From assembly GCA_020725025.1 (NCBI GenBank), contig DYFV01000024.1, positions 1 through 64,000 of the forward strand: DNA of 64,000 bases, written 5' to 3'. A program made the position numbers and the translations under genes. The notes under the pieces are model-generated. The model saw nothing but the letters and a program-made list of their open reading frames with translations, was not told the DNA's origin and searched no databases. This document shows positions 55,340 to 63,965 of this stretch, in pieces. Source of the stretch: Azoarcus sp. (GTDB lineage: Bacteria > Pseudomonadota > Gammaproteobacteria > Burkholderiales > Rhodocyclaceae). The number at the start of each line of letters is the position of its first letter. Within the stretch, counting starts at the first letter, position 1.

Positions 55340-56479
55340 ATGAGCCTCAAGATCAGCCACAACTTCGACGCCGGCGCCATCGAGGTGCTGAGCCTCGCCG
55401 ATCCGCAGGACATCCGGCTGCGGCTGCGGGCCGACAACGCCGCCGACTTCCGGCAGTGGTTCCACTTCCGCCTGCTGGACGCCGCCGGCCAGCGTATCCG
55501 CATGGTGTTCGAGAACGCCGCCGCGGCGGCCTATCCCGACGGCTGGCCGGGCTACCGCTGCGTCGCGTCCTACGACCGGCGCAACTGGTTCCGCGTCCCC
55601 GGCACGCGCTATGAGGACGGACAGCTCGTCGTCGAGCACACGCCCGATCGCAACAGCATCTACTACGCCTACTTCGAGCCGTATTCCTACGAGCGCCACC
55701 TGGATCTGCTCGGACGGGTGGAGATGTCCCCCTTCGCCCAGGTCGACAGCCTGGGGGCGACGGTGGAAGGGCGCGACCTGGACCGGGTAGTGGTCGGACG
55801 CGCCGCACCGGCGCGCCGGCCGGTGTGGATCATCGCGCGCCAGCACCCGGGCGAGACGATGGCGGAGTGGTTCGTCGAGGGGCTGCTGGAGCGCCTGCTC
55901 GACGCCGCCGATCCGGTCGCGCGGCGGGTGCGGGAGCGGGCGGTCCTGCACATCGTGCCCAACATGAACCCGGACGGGGCGGTGCGCGGCAACCTGCGCA
56001 CCAACGCCGCGGGGCGCAACCTCAACCGGGAATGGCGCGAGCCGGATCCGGTGCACTCGCCCGAGGTCTTCCTGGTGCGCGAGGAAATGGAGAAGACGGG
56101 CTGCGCGCTCTTCCTCGATATCCATGGGGACGAGACGCTGCCCTACGTGTTCTTCTCGACCGCCGAGGAGGTGCCGGGCTTCACCGAGGTGACGGCGCGG
56201 CAGCAGGCGCGCCTGGTGGCCGCGCTCGCGGCGGCGAGCCCCGACTTTCAGACCGAGCACGGCTACGAGCGCGGCCGCTTCGGCGAGGAGTTGCTCACCC
56301 TCGCCAGCAAGTGGGTGGCCCACCGTTTCGGCTGCGTGTCGCTCACCCTGGAGATGCCCTTCAAGGACAACGCCAACCTGCCCGATGGCCAGACCGGCTG
56401 GAACGGCCAGCGCAGCAAGCGGCTGGGCGGGGCCATGCTCAACGCCATCCTCGCCCATCTCGAAGGCGCGGACGCTTAG
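55340..56479 (+). CDS. cytosolic carboxypeptidase-like M14 metallopeptidase
   Basis: The 379-residue enzyme has the N-terminal beta-sandwich domain typical of cytosolic carboxypeptidases (IRLRLRADNAADFRQWFHFR and NSIYYAYFEPYSYERHLDLL). The M14 catalytic domain follows: RQHPGETMAEWF (HxxE, near 172-183), NMNPDGAVRGNLRTNAAGRN, FLDIHGDETLP (third ligand) and LTLEMPFKD with the catalytic Glu. The bacterial members have been proposed to trim acidic C-termini, but the target is unknown. It is not closely similar to the M14 protein at 14.4 kb. There is no signal peptide. Confidence 0.87.
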   Translation: MSLKISHNFDAGAIEVLSLADPQDIRLRLRADNAADFRQWFHFRLLDAAGQRIRMVFENAAAAAYPDGWPGYRCVASYDRRNWFRVPGTRYEDGQLVVEHTPDRNSIYYAYFEPYSYERHLDLLGRVEMSPFAQVDSLGATVEGRDLDRVVVGRAAPARRPVWIIARQHPGETMAEWFVEGLLERLLDAADPVARRVRERAVLHIVPNMNPDGAVRGNLRTNAAGRNLNREWREPDPVHSPEVFLVREEMEKTGCALFLDIHGDETLPYVFFSTAEEVPGFTEVTARQQARLVAALAAASPDFQTEHGYERGRFGEELLTLASKWVAHRFGCVSLTLEMPFKDNANLPDGQTGWNGQRSKRLGGAMLNAILAHLEGADA

Positions 56480-56530
56480 GCGCGGCGGAAGACGCGAACA
56501 TCCGCTCGCGCCTGCTCTCGCCGGCGCAGC

Positions 56531-57151
56531 TCAATGCCGGTGCGTCTTCCGACCCCGGTCGAAGACGCTCAGCAGCTCGTCCGTCACCGCGCCGGCGGCG
56601 AGCACTTCGCCGCCCCGTTCGGCGGCGAAGGCCTCGGCCGCTTCTCGGGTGGCGAAGGCGGGGAGATTGCCGTCGCGCATCGGACCCGCGGCGTCCGAGC
56701 CGTGCACGAAATGCGCGGCGTCTGCGGGCGTCCACTCGCCTGTCGTCGCGTCGGTGACGAAGCTCGCCGCCACGTCCGCGGCCGTATAGGCGCCGGTGTA
56801 GCGGCTCATGTTGCGCAGGTAGATGAAGAGATTCACCGGCGAGTCGAAGAACTGCGCCGCGCCGTCGCGGAAGATGAGCTGGGCCGCCCAGCGGGGCGAG
56901 CGCGCCGGGAACATGCCGCACACCGGGCAGCGGGCCTGGGGCGGGATGGGGCGCGGCGCGAGCATCGCCAGCCCGGAGGCAGGGTCGTAGGGAATCGGCG
57001 GGGCGACGATGCAGACTTCCTGGTCGAGCGGATCGAAGCTTGCGGTGCGCGGGCTGCCTGCCGGTACGGCGAGGGCGGCGGCCCCCGCCGCCAGGGCGAG
57101 GAGGGCCCCGGCGCCGAGCAGGCGGGCGGCGCGCACGCGCATCGGGCTCAC
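56531..57151 (-). CDS. second NosL-family protein
   Basis: The 206-residue protein has an N-terminal signal or membrane anchor (LLGAGALLALAAGAAALAVPA) and no lipobox. The NosL-like domain follows: CPVCGMFPARSPRWAAQLIF near 75-94, FFDSPVNLFIYLRNMSRY, and a C-terminal AFATREAAEAFAAERGG. The CxxCGM pattern replaces the C-x-LDGM of the upstream NosL, so metal binding may differ. GTG at 57151 overlaps the previous stop by 4 bp (GTGA); an ATG at 57142 is an alternative. It closes the nos operon as seen here. Confidence 0.75.
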   Translation of the reverse strand: MSPMRVRAARLLGAGALLALAAGAAALAVPAGSPRTASFDPLDQEVCIVAPPIPYDPASGLAMLAPRPIPPQARCPVCGMFPARSPRWAAQLIFRDGAAQFFDSPVNLFIYLRNMSRYTGAYTAADVAASFVTDATTGEWTPADAAHFVHGSDAAGPMRDGNLPAFATREAAEAFAAERGGEVLAAGAVTDELLSVFDRGRKTHRH

Positions 57152-57777
57152 ACCCCGGAGCCGAGCGTCGGCTCCGCGGTCAGGCGGTGCACGAGCCGGA
57201 TCACGTTCTCCGCGGGCGCGGCCTTCGGGTCCGTCACGGGGTCGGCCAGCGTGCGGCCGGCCGCGTCATGGAAGTGGTTGGGGGAGGTGGCGAGGTCGCG
57301 GTGCACGGGCGCGGTGTCGATGCCGCACTCGGCCTCCCCGCGCGTCCAGCGCAGGGAGTAGGCGTCGGGCGCGGCGTAGCGCACGGTGAGCTCGATGCCG
57401 TTCGCCAGCCGCAGCACGAGGGCGTCCAGGGCCGGCTGGGGCGCGGCCGCGAGCTCGGCGCCGAGCGCCTCGCCCAGGGTCTCGGCGAGCTCCAGATGCA
57501 GGCTCGCCGGAACGGCGGTGCCCTTCAGGTGCTCGGCGAGGGCCGTGCGCGCCGCCTCGCGGGTGTCGGCCAGGATGCGCGCGCCCAGGTAGTGCTCCCA
57601 GGCCGGATGTTCATCGAGCTCGCCGCACTCGATGCGGGCGCGCAGCTCGGTCTCGTCCGCGGCGCCGTAGTGAGCGAGCACCTGGTTGCGGTAATGGCGC
57701 AGCTCGAACAGCAGGCGCGAAAGGCGGTCGAGCTCGACGGCCTGCTCGGGGGGAAGAACGGAGCGGAAGGCGTCCAT
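57148..57777 (-). CDS. protein of unknown function in the nos operon
   Basis: I do not recognise this 209-residue protein. It is soluble with no signal peptide, so it should stay in the cytoplasm although both neighbours are exported. Residues 12-70 are helical and charged (LDRLSRLLFELRHYRNQVL), and a middle section is Ala/Leu-rich. The C-terminal third has beta-strand character and clustered histidines (APVHRDLATSPNHFHDAAG). That part has a weak resemblance to small DUF6516-type domains, which I would not rely on. It starts 4 bp after nosL and its stop overlaps the nosL-like gene, so it is cotranslated. Confidence 0.55.
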   Translation of the reverse strand: MDAFRSVLPPEQAVELDRLSRLLFELRHYRNQVLAHYGAADETELRARIECGELDEHPAWEHYLGARILADTREAARTALAEHLKGTAVPASLHLELAETLGEALGAELAAAPQPALDALVLRLANGIELTVRYAAPDAYSLRWTRGEAECGIDTAPVHRDLATSPNHFHDAAGRTLADPVTDPKAAPAENVIRLVHRLTAEPTLGSGV

Positions 57778-57781
57778 GGGC

Positions 57782-58318
57782 TCACATCCTGCTGTCGTGG
57801 AGGGCGCCGCCGTCGAGCACCACCATGTCCGGGGTGATCTCGGCGAAGCGCAGGACCTTGCCGCCATGCTCGGCGGCGAAGCGGTTCGCATCCTCGACCT
57901 GGGCGAAGCTCGCGATGGTGGGCCCCATGGAGCCGCGGCGCTTGCTGCCTTGCACGTACACTGCGGTCTTCGCGTCGATCCAGTGGCCGCGCGGCTCGTC
58001 CCAGTCGGCCTTGCCCATGTCCTGGACGTAGACCGCCTGCACCGGGCGGATCTGCTCGGGGCTGAGGATCATGTGGAACATCTCCACCGTGTCGCAGAAG
58101 AACTCCGGCTCGGCCTGGTTGGCGAAGTGGATCTGCGCCTTGGGGCCGCCGTAGTCGGCGAGCAGCATCCCGTCGAGGGCGCACGAGGTGTGGTGGTCGA
58201 TCTCCACGGGGACGAGGGCGGTGGCCTTGTCGGCGGGTTCGCCGCAGGCGGTGAGGAGGACCGCCGCAAGCGCGGCGGCGAGCGTGGTGGCGAAGGGGGT
58301 GCGTCGGGTTCGAATCAC
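57782..58318 (-). CDS. nosL: NosL copper chaperone lipoprotein
   Basis: The 178-residue lipoprotein has a lipobox (VLLTAC) and the NosL Cu(I) motif HTSCALDGMLLADYGGPKAQI, followed by FFCDTVEMFHMI with a second Cys. NosL delivers copper for assembly of the CuZ centre of nitrous oxide reductase, working with NosDFY. GTG at 58318 overlaps the nosY stop by 4 bp; the longer frame lies inside nosY. Confidence 0.93.
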   Translation of the reverse strand: MIRTRRTPFATTLAAALAAVLLTACGEPADKATALVPVEIDHHTSCALDGMLLADYGGPKAQIHFANQAEPEFFCDTVEMFHMILSPEQIRPVQAVYVQDMGKADWDEPRGHWIDAKTAVYVQGSKRRGSMGPTIASFAQVEDANRFAAEHGGKVLRFAEITPDMVVLDGGALHDSRM

Positions 58319-59130
58319 TTGCGGAATCTCCAGGCGGCCACGCCCAGGGGCGCGGCGATCCATGCGGCCATCACCAGACCGAGCAGCCAGGGCTCGGCCA
58401 GTGCGGGCGGGAACACGGTGGCGAGCCCGTACAGGGTACGGACGTCGTCCAGCGAAAAGATGTTGAGGATGCGGAACACGTCCGCGGGGTTGGCGAGCAG
58501 CAGGTAGGGGAAGATCTCGCCGCCCCAGGCACCGCCGGTGACGACCAGCCCGCCCAGGAGGATGAGGTCGAACACCAGCACGAAGAAGAACCACAGGGCG
58601 ATGGCGAGCCCCGAGGCGCGGGTGCGGTCGGAGGCGAACACCGAGACCATCACCGCGAGGCTGAGGAAGGCCATGCCCAGCAGGACCGAGCTCGCCATGA
58701 AGCCGAAGAAATGGAAGAGCGAGCCGACGTCCAGCTGCGCGGCGAGCACCACCGCCACCAGGCCGAAGCCGGCCACGGTGGAGAAGGCCAGCGCGGCAGC
58801 GAGGCCCAGGTATTTGCCCAGCAGGAGCTCGAAGCGGGTGATCGGCATCGACAGCAGCAGGTCGAGGGAGCCACGCTCGCGCTCGCCCACCACCGCGTCG
58901 AAGCCCAGCACAAGCGCGATGAGCGGGATGAGGTAGATCACCAGGCTCACCAGGCTCGCGATGGTGAACTCGATGGAGCGGAAACCCACTGCGCCCTGCT
59001 GGGCGCCGCCGAAGTAGGCGATCACCAGCGCGAACACGGTGAACACCAGCGCCACCGCGAGCACCCAGCGGTTGCGGATGCGGTCCCAGAATTCCTTGCC
59101 GGCAATCGTGCCGATCTGCCTGAGTTCCAT
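58315..59130 (-). CDS. nosY: NosY ABC transporter permease
   Basis: The 271-residue membrane protein has six hydrophobic helices and the ABC-2 opening MELRQIGTIAGKEFWDRIRN. VGERERGSLDLLLSMPITRFELLLGKY is conserved in NosY. With NosF it forms the ABC complex that moves or matures a sulfur or copper species for CuZ assembly together with NosD. It starts 5 bp after the nosF stop. Confidence 0.93.
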   Translation of the reverse strand: MELRQIGTIAGKEFWDRIRNRWVLAVALVFTVFALVIAYFGGAQQGAVGFRSIEFTIASLVSLVIYLIPLIALVLGFDAVVGERERGSLDLLLSMPITRFELLLGKYLGLAAALAFSTVAGFGLVAVVLAAQLDVGSLFHFFGFMASSVLLGMAFLSLAVMVSVFASDRTRASGLAIALWFFFVLVFDLILLGGLVVTGGAWGGEIFPYLLLANPADVFRILNIFSLDDVRTLYGLATVFPPALAEPWLLGLVMAAWIAAPLGVAAWRFRK

Positions 59131-59135
59131 GGGTT

Positions 59136-60077
59136 TCAGTCCGAAAAGCCGAAGAAGACGTCCTCGAGGGAAGGCTCGTCCACGTGCAGGTCGAGCACCC
59201 GGCCGTCGAGGGCGGCGAGCGCCTCGAGCACGACCATCTTCGATTCGCGCCGGCATTGCACGGCGACGTGGTCCTCGCGCGCCTCGACCGCAGTGACCGG
59301 CAGCCCGCCCAGCACGGCGCGCACCGGCTCGAAGTCCTCGCGGGCGAGCTTCACCCGGAACCACAGGGGCAGGTCCATCGCTTCGCGCAGGGCCTGCACC
59401 GTGCCGGCGGCCTGCACCTTGCCGGCGGCCATGATGGCGAGCCGGTCCACCCGCTCCTGGATCTCGGCGAGGATGTGGGAGGTGAGGATCATGGTGACGC
59501 CCTCGGCCTTGAGCCCGCGCAGGACGGCGTAGAACTCGCGGATCGCCTCCGGATCCAGGCCGGTCGTCGGCTCGTCGAGGAAGAGGATCTGCGGCCGGCC
59601 GAGCAGGGCCTGGGCGAAGCCCAGCCGCTGGCGCATGCCCTTGGAGTATTCGCGCACGCGCCTGCCGGCGGCGTGGGCGAGCCCCACGCGCTCGAGGGCC
59701 GGCGCGCATTCGGCGGCTGCCACCCCCTTGAGCTTCGCGAAGAAGGCCAGCGTCTCCAGTCCGGTGAGGTTGTCGTAGAGCACCACGTTCTCGGGCAGGT
59801 AGCCGATGCGCCGGCGCACCGCGCGGAAGTCCCGCCCGGTCACCGCCGCGCCGTCGATGCGGATCTCCCCCGAGGTGGCGGGGATGAGCCCCAGCATCAT
59901 CTTGAACAGCGTGCTCTTGCCCGCCCCGTTGTGGCCGATGAGGCCGAAGAGCTCCCCGCGGCCGACGCTGAGGTCGACGCCGTCGACCGCGCGCACCGCG
60001 CCGTAGTGCCGGGCGGCGTTGCGGACCTCGATCACCGCGTCGTTCGCCTCAGCGCGTGCCGGGATAGTGCTTGCCAC
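59136..60077 (-). CDS. nosF: NosF ABC transporter ATPase
   Basis: The 313-residue ATPase has Walker A GLIGHNGAGKSTLFKMM near 45-61, the signature YSKGMRQRLGFAQALLG, and Walker B PQILFLDEPTTGLDP. The C-terminal domain (FEPVRAVLGGLPVTAVEARE) is like other NosF proteins. It powers NosY. GTG at 60077 overlaps nosD by 29 bp. Confidence 0.94.
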   Translation of the reverse strand: MASTIPARAEANDAVIEVRNAARHYGAVRAVDGVDLSVGRGELFGLIGHNGAGKSTLFKMMLGLIPATSGEIRIDGAAVTGRDFRAVRRRIGYLPENVVLYDNLTGLETLAFFAKLKGVAAAECAPALERVGLAHAAGRRVREYSKGMRQRLGFAQALLGRPQILFLDEPTTGLDPEAIREFYAVLRGLKAEGVTMILTSHILAEIQERVDRLAIMAAGKVQAAGTVQALREAMDLPLWFRVKLAREDFEPVRAVLGGLPVTAVEAREDHVAVQCRRESKMVVLEALAALDGRVLDLHVDEPSLEDVFFGFSD

Positions 60078-61335
60078 GCCATTCGCTCCAGTTGGTGTTG
60101 TGCGGCGCGAGCCGCGGGTTGGGATCGACCACGCTCGGCGCCCGCAGCAGGGGAAACTGCCGGCCCACCAGGCGCAGGGTCTGCACCGCGGGGCTCGCCA
60201 GCAGCAGCTTCATCATCGGGTGCCGCCACGAGAGCCGGTCGACCAGGTCGTTGGCCTCGTAGGGCACGTCGCCCAGGCCGTCTCCGTTGCGGTCCCAGCC
60301 AAGATAATTGCTCCAGTGGTTGCCGTCCTTGATTCCCCACAATTCGTCCCGGGCGCCGATGTAACGGACCTGCTCGCGGTTGGCCACGAAGTCGTTCATC
60401 TCGACCTGGTTGTTCTTGGAGCCCGCCGAGATGTGCACGCCCACCACGTTGTCGGTGACGAGGTTGCCCCGCAGCGCGTTGTACTCGGCGTCGTAGATGA
60501 AGAAGCCGCGGGCGTTGCCCGCCACGATGTTGTTCTCCACCACCGCGTCCTGGATGGTGCGCAGCATGATCCCGTGGTCGGAGTTCCCCCACACCCGATT
60601 GTTGCGCACCAGCTGGTCGCGCACTTCCATCAGCGCGAGCCCGCCCCGGTTCATCCACACCTCGTTGTCCTCCCACAGGTTGCGGTAGGAGTTCATGTAG
60701 TGGGTGCCGTAGCGGCTGTGGTGCAGCTTGTTGCCGCGGAAGACCGCGTCGTGGGAGACGTCCACATAGACCGCGTCGCGCACGAAGCTCACCCGGTTGT
60801 GGAGGATCTGGGCGCGCCGCGTGTTGTAGAGCTGGATCCCGTTGCCCCGCTGGCTGGAGAGGTAGTCGCGCTTGCCGGTGATGTTGTTGCCCTCGATCAC
60901 CACGTCGTTGGCCTGCTCGATCCACAGGCCGAAGAGGTTGTAGGCGAGGTCGCAGTCGCGCACCACCGCGCCGTGGGCGCCGGGCTGGATGTAGATCCCC
61001 GCGTTCTGGTCCCGCAAGCTGTCGCCCGAGTCGGAGACGATGAGCCCTTCGATGGTCACGTTCTCGGCGACGACGCGGATCGTGTCGCCGGCCAGGCCGC
61101 CGCTGAGGGTGGGGCGGTTGATGCCGCGGAGGGTGAGCGCTTTCTCGATGCGCAGGTTCTCGGTGTAGCGGGCGCGGGCGATCTCGACGACGTCGCCGGG
61201 GGCGGCGCGGTCGATGGCGGCCTGGATTGATTCGCCGGGGGCGACGCTCCAGGTGGCGGCGATCGCGCCGGCCGGCAGCAATGCCAGCAGGCAGAGCCAG
61301 GCGAGGGCGACGCGAAGGGGCAGCGAATGCATCAT
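60049..61335 (-). CDS. nosD: NosD periplasmic copper-site maturation protein
   Basis: The 428-residue exported protein has a signal peptide (LAWLCLLALLPAGAIAA) and a right-handed parallel beta-helix of about ten turns. Repeats such as NNITGKRDYLSSQRGNGIQL and SHDAVFRGNKLHHSRYGTHY show the NosD/carbohydrate-binding-like pattern. NosD works with the NosFY transporter in loading the CuZ site of N2O reductase. The two Met codons at the start (61335 and 61332) are equivalent. Confidence 0.93.
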   Translation of the reverse strand: MMHSLPLRVALAWLCLLALLPAGAIAATWSVAPGESIQAAIDRAAPGDVVEIARARYTENLRIEKALTLRGINRPTLSGGLAGDTIRVVAENVTIEGLIVSDSGDSLRDQNAGIYIQPGAHGAVVRDCDLAYNLFGLWIEQANDVVIEGNNITGKRDYLSSQRGNGIQLYNTRRAQILHNRVSFVRDAVYVDVSHDAVFRGNKLHHSRYGTHYMNSYRNLWEDNEVWMNRGGLALMEVRDQLVRNNRVWGNSDHGIMLRTIQDAVVENNIVAGNARGFFIYDAEYNALRGNLVTDNVVGVHISAGSKNNQVEMNDFVANREQVRYIGARDELWGIKDGNHWSNYLGWDRNGDGLGDVPYEANDLVDRLSWRHPMMKLLLASPAVQTLRLVGRQFPLLRAPSVVDPNPRLAPHNTNWSEWRGKHYPGTR

Positions 61336-61348
61336 CGGGCGATTCGGC

Positions 61349-61774
61349 TCAGGCGAGCAGCAGGCCGGCGGACTTCAGGGCAAGGAACAGGCTCGCCCCG
61401 ACCAGCAGGTTCTTGAAGCCCACGTAGCACACCATGTCCATGGTGTTCGCCACCCGGTAGCGGCGGCCCCACCAGGGTCCTTCCTTCACGTAGGGCTTGG
61501 AGCCCATCCGCACCGCCACCTCGAACACGCTCCAGCCGAACCACCAGCCGATCACTGCGCCCGCTTCCAGCTGGCCCATTGCGGCGAGCACCCATACCAC
61601 GGTGGCGGCGAGGGCCAGGGCGAGGCCGCCGGCCTGGACCGCCCGCTGCCGCTGAAAGCCGCGGCGGCTCCAGGGCCACAAGTGGTCGCCGATCTCGGCG
61701 GCGAGGAGGGCTACTCCGCTGCGGGCGGCGTAGGGCGGCTCGGCAGGGTCGGTCATCATGCGTGGATCGACCAT
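61349..61774 (-). CDS. small membrane protein between nosR and nosD
   Basis: The 141-residue protein has a charged N-terminal part (about 1-45) and three hydrophobic helices (about 48-68, 70-85 and 112-138). The loop between the last two holds aromatic and basic residues (SKPYVKEGPWWGRRYRVANT). I do not know a named family for it. ATG at 61774 has TGGAG upstream. It begins 19 bp after nosR and ends 13 bp before nosD, so it is part of the nos operon. A role in electron transfer or membrane assembly is only a guess. Confidence 0.6.
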   Translation of the reverse strand: MVDPRMMTDPAEPPYAARSGVALLAAEIGDHLWPWSRRGFQRQRAVQAGGLALALAATVVWVLAAMGQLEAGAVIGWWFGWSVFEVAVRMGSKPYVKEGPWWGRRYRVANTMDMVCYVGFKNLLVGASLFLALKSAGLLLA

Positions 61775-61793
61775 GATTTCGATCTCCAGGGGC

Positions 61794-63965
61794 TCAGTTC
61801 CGGCCGGACGCGGCCGGGACGGGTTTGATGGGGATGAAGTAGCCGTCGGCGCCGATCGGGGTGAGCGCGAGGCCGGCCTTGGCGCGGCGCTTGCGCTCCT
61901 GGGCGAGGGGCGGGCAGGCGTGGTCGTCGGTGTAGAGCACCATGCAGTCGAGGCAGTGCAGGCACTCGCGCTGGTCGATGCGCCCGTCCGCGTCGATCGC
62001 CTGGGAGCCGCAGCCCGCCGCGCAGGCGTGGCAGTGGTCGCACTCCTGCTTGCGCTTGAGCCCGAACCAGCGGAAGGTCGAAGGCATCGCCAGCGAGGCG
62101 CCGAGCGGGCAGAGGTACTTGCAGAAGGGCCGCTCCATGAAGATGGACAGGCCCAGCAGCCCCGCGGCGAAGAGCGTGTACGGCCAGCTGCGGTTGAAGA
62201 GCCCGACGAGGAAGGTGGTCTTGAAAGGCTCCACCTCGGCGAGCTTCTCCGCCAGGCCCATGGAGAAGAAGGACACCGCCAGCAGCCCGAAGAACACGCC
62301 GTATTTCACCCATTTCAGCCGGTCGTGCCAGGGCTTGGGCAGCTTGAACTGGAAGCGCTTCAGGCCGATCGCGCCGCCCACCTTGAAGAGGAGCTCGGAG
62401 AGCGAGCCGAAGGGGCACAGCCAGCCGCAGAACAGGCCCCGTCCCCACAGGAAGACGGTGACGATGATGAAGATCCAGAACAGGAAGATGAAGGGGTCGG
62501 TGAGGAAGAGCTCCCACGTCCATTGGAAGAGCAGGGCGTGGAACCAGGTGAGCACCTGGGTGATCGAGGGCTGGGCGAGCAGCCCGAAGCCCACGAAGCC
62601 GATACTCGCGACCCAGGCGGTGTACTTGAAGGCGTTGACCGGCCACTTGTTCTTGCGCGTCGAGCGGCGGGTCAGCGCGTCGCGCTTGGCGTACACCACC
62701 GCCACCGCCACGAGCAGCGCGGCGAAGAGCGCGATCTCCAGCGCGCGCGTCTTCCACACCTTCACCCACGGCGCGTCGGGCTTCACGACCTCCGGGCGGC
62801 CGCCCTCGAGATAGCTCTCGGGCAGCCAGTACTCGGTGTCGAAGTTGGCGAAGCTCCGCGCCCCGGTGGCCCGGTCGATGCGGTTGCCGAGGAAGACGAA
62901 TTTCCACGGATAGGCCGCGGAGAAGGCCTCCGAGCGCACGATGAAGATGGCCGACTCGTCGAAGGCCGGCGCGCCGGCGGCGGCGACGCCGTACAGGTTG
63001 CGGTAGTCCAGGTCGCGGAAGGTGAAGGCGTCCATCCCCTGACGGAGCTGGACGCGGTCGTAGATGCCGCCGCGCACGAAGCCCGAGCCCTTGAAGGACT
63101 CCACGCCGCCGGTGCGGATAACGAAGATGGCGTGCTCGCCCTCGGCGAGCTGGTTCATGAGGTTGCGCCAGCTCGAATCGCCGAGGATGGCGCGGCCGAC
63201 GTCGGGCTGGTTGAGATACCCGAACCACAGGTCGATGAAGGGCTCGCCGGTGCGCGGCAGGCCCACCTGCTCGGGCTTCACGGTCAGGCGCCGGACGCTG
63301 CCTTCCTCGGCGAGGGTGGCCCAATCGGGCCGGTGGCCCCGCTCGACGAAGCGCGCCTGCTCGCGCACGGTGGGCTCCAGGATGCCGACCTGGCGGGCGA
63401 CCGCGGCGCCGGAGGTCATCATCACCTGGTTCTGCGCGATCACGGTTACGGTGGCGCCCGAGATCGCGTCCAGGCCGATGATCTCCTCCTCGGGGCGGGA
63501 GCGGCCGATCTCGATGTTGCTGCCCACGAACTTGCCGAGATACTGATCGTTGAAGCGCACCAGGGCGGATTCCGGGATGCCCAGCAGCAGGATGGGCTCG
63601 GAGTGCTTGAGGATCTTCACGCCGGCGAACTTGCCGGCCGTGTCCATGCCGATCAGCGTGATCACCGGCTTGCCGGAATAGGCGGGGATGTCGGTGATGT
63701 CGGTGGACAGCATCACGTAGCCCACCAGGCGCCGCCGGCCGTTTTCCTCCGCGTAGCCTTCCACGTAGTGCGGGCGCCCCTTGCGCTCCGAGAACACGGT
63801 GGCACCCGGCAGCACCTCGGCGCAGGGCGCGTAGTCGCAGAGCGCGGGCGCGGTATCGATCTCGGGCGGAAGCTTCGCCTCGTAGGCGTCCGCGTGGGCT
63901 GCGCCGGACACCAGGATTGCGGCGAACGCGAGCAATGCGGACCTGATTGAAGCCAGGATTCTCAT
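61794..63965 (-). CDS. nosR: NosR membrane flavo-iron-sulfur protein
   Basis: The 723-residue protein has a signal peptide, a periplasmic FMN-binding domain with the covalent-flavin motif LDAISGATVTV (threonine near 172-174), and a long membrane region. Two CxxxCP motifs (GLFCGWLCPFG and PFCKYLCPLGAS) are followed by two ferredoxin-like 4Fe-4S sites (CDHCHACAAGC and CLHCLDCMVLY). NosR passes electrons from quinol to N2O reductase and affects nos expression. The gene for the reductase itself (nosZ) is not visible; it may lie just past the end of the window. Confidence 0.96.
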   Translation of the reverse strand: MRILASIRSALLAFAAILVSGAAHADAYEAKLPPEIDTAPALCDYAPCAEVLPGATVFSERKGRPHYVEGYAEENGRRRLVGYVMLSTDITDIPAYSGKPVITLIGMDTAGKFAGVKILKHSEPILLLGIPESALVRFNDQYLGKFVGSNIEIGRSRPEEEIIGLDAISGATVTVIAQNQVMMTSGAAVARQVGILEPTVREQARFVERGHRPDWATLAEEGSVRRLTVKPEQVGLPRTGEPFIDLWFGYLNQPDVGRAILGDSSWRNLMNQLAEGEHAIFVIRTGGVESFKGSGFVRGGIYDRVQLRQGMDAFTFRDLDYRNLYGVAAAGAPAFDESAIFIVRSEAFSAAYPWKFVFLGNRIDRATGARSFANFDTEYWLPESYLEGGRPEVVKPDAPWVKVWKTRALEIALFAALLVAVAVVYAKRDALTRRSTRKNKWPVNAFKYTAWVASIGFVGFGLLAQPSITQVLTWFHALLFQWTWELFLTDPFIFLFWIFIIVTVFLWGRGLFCGWLCPFGSLSELLFKVGGAIGLKRFQFKLPKPWHDRLKWVKYGVFFGLLAVSFFSMGLAEKLAEVEPFKTTFLVGLFNRSWPYTLFAAGLLGLSIFMERPFCKYLCPLGASLAMPSTFRWFGLKRKQECDHCHACAAGCGSQAIDADGRIDQRECLHCLDCMVLYTDDHACPPLAQERKRRAKAGLALTPIGADGYFIPIKPVPAASGRN

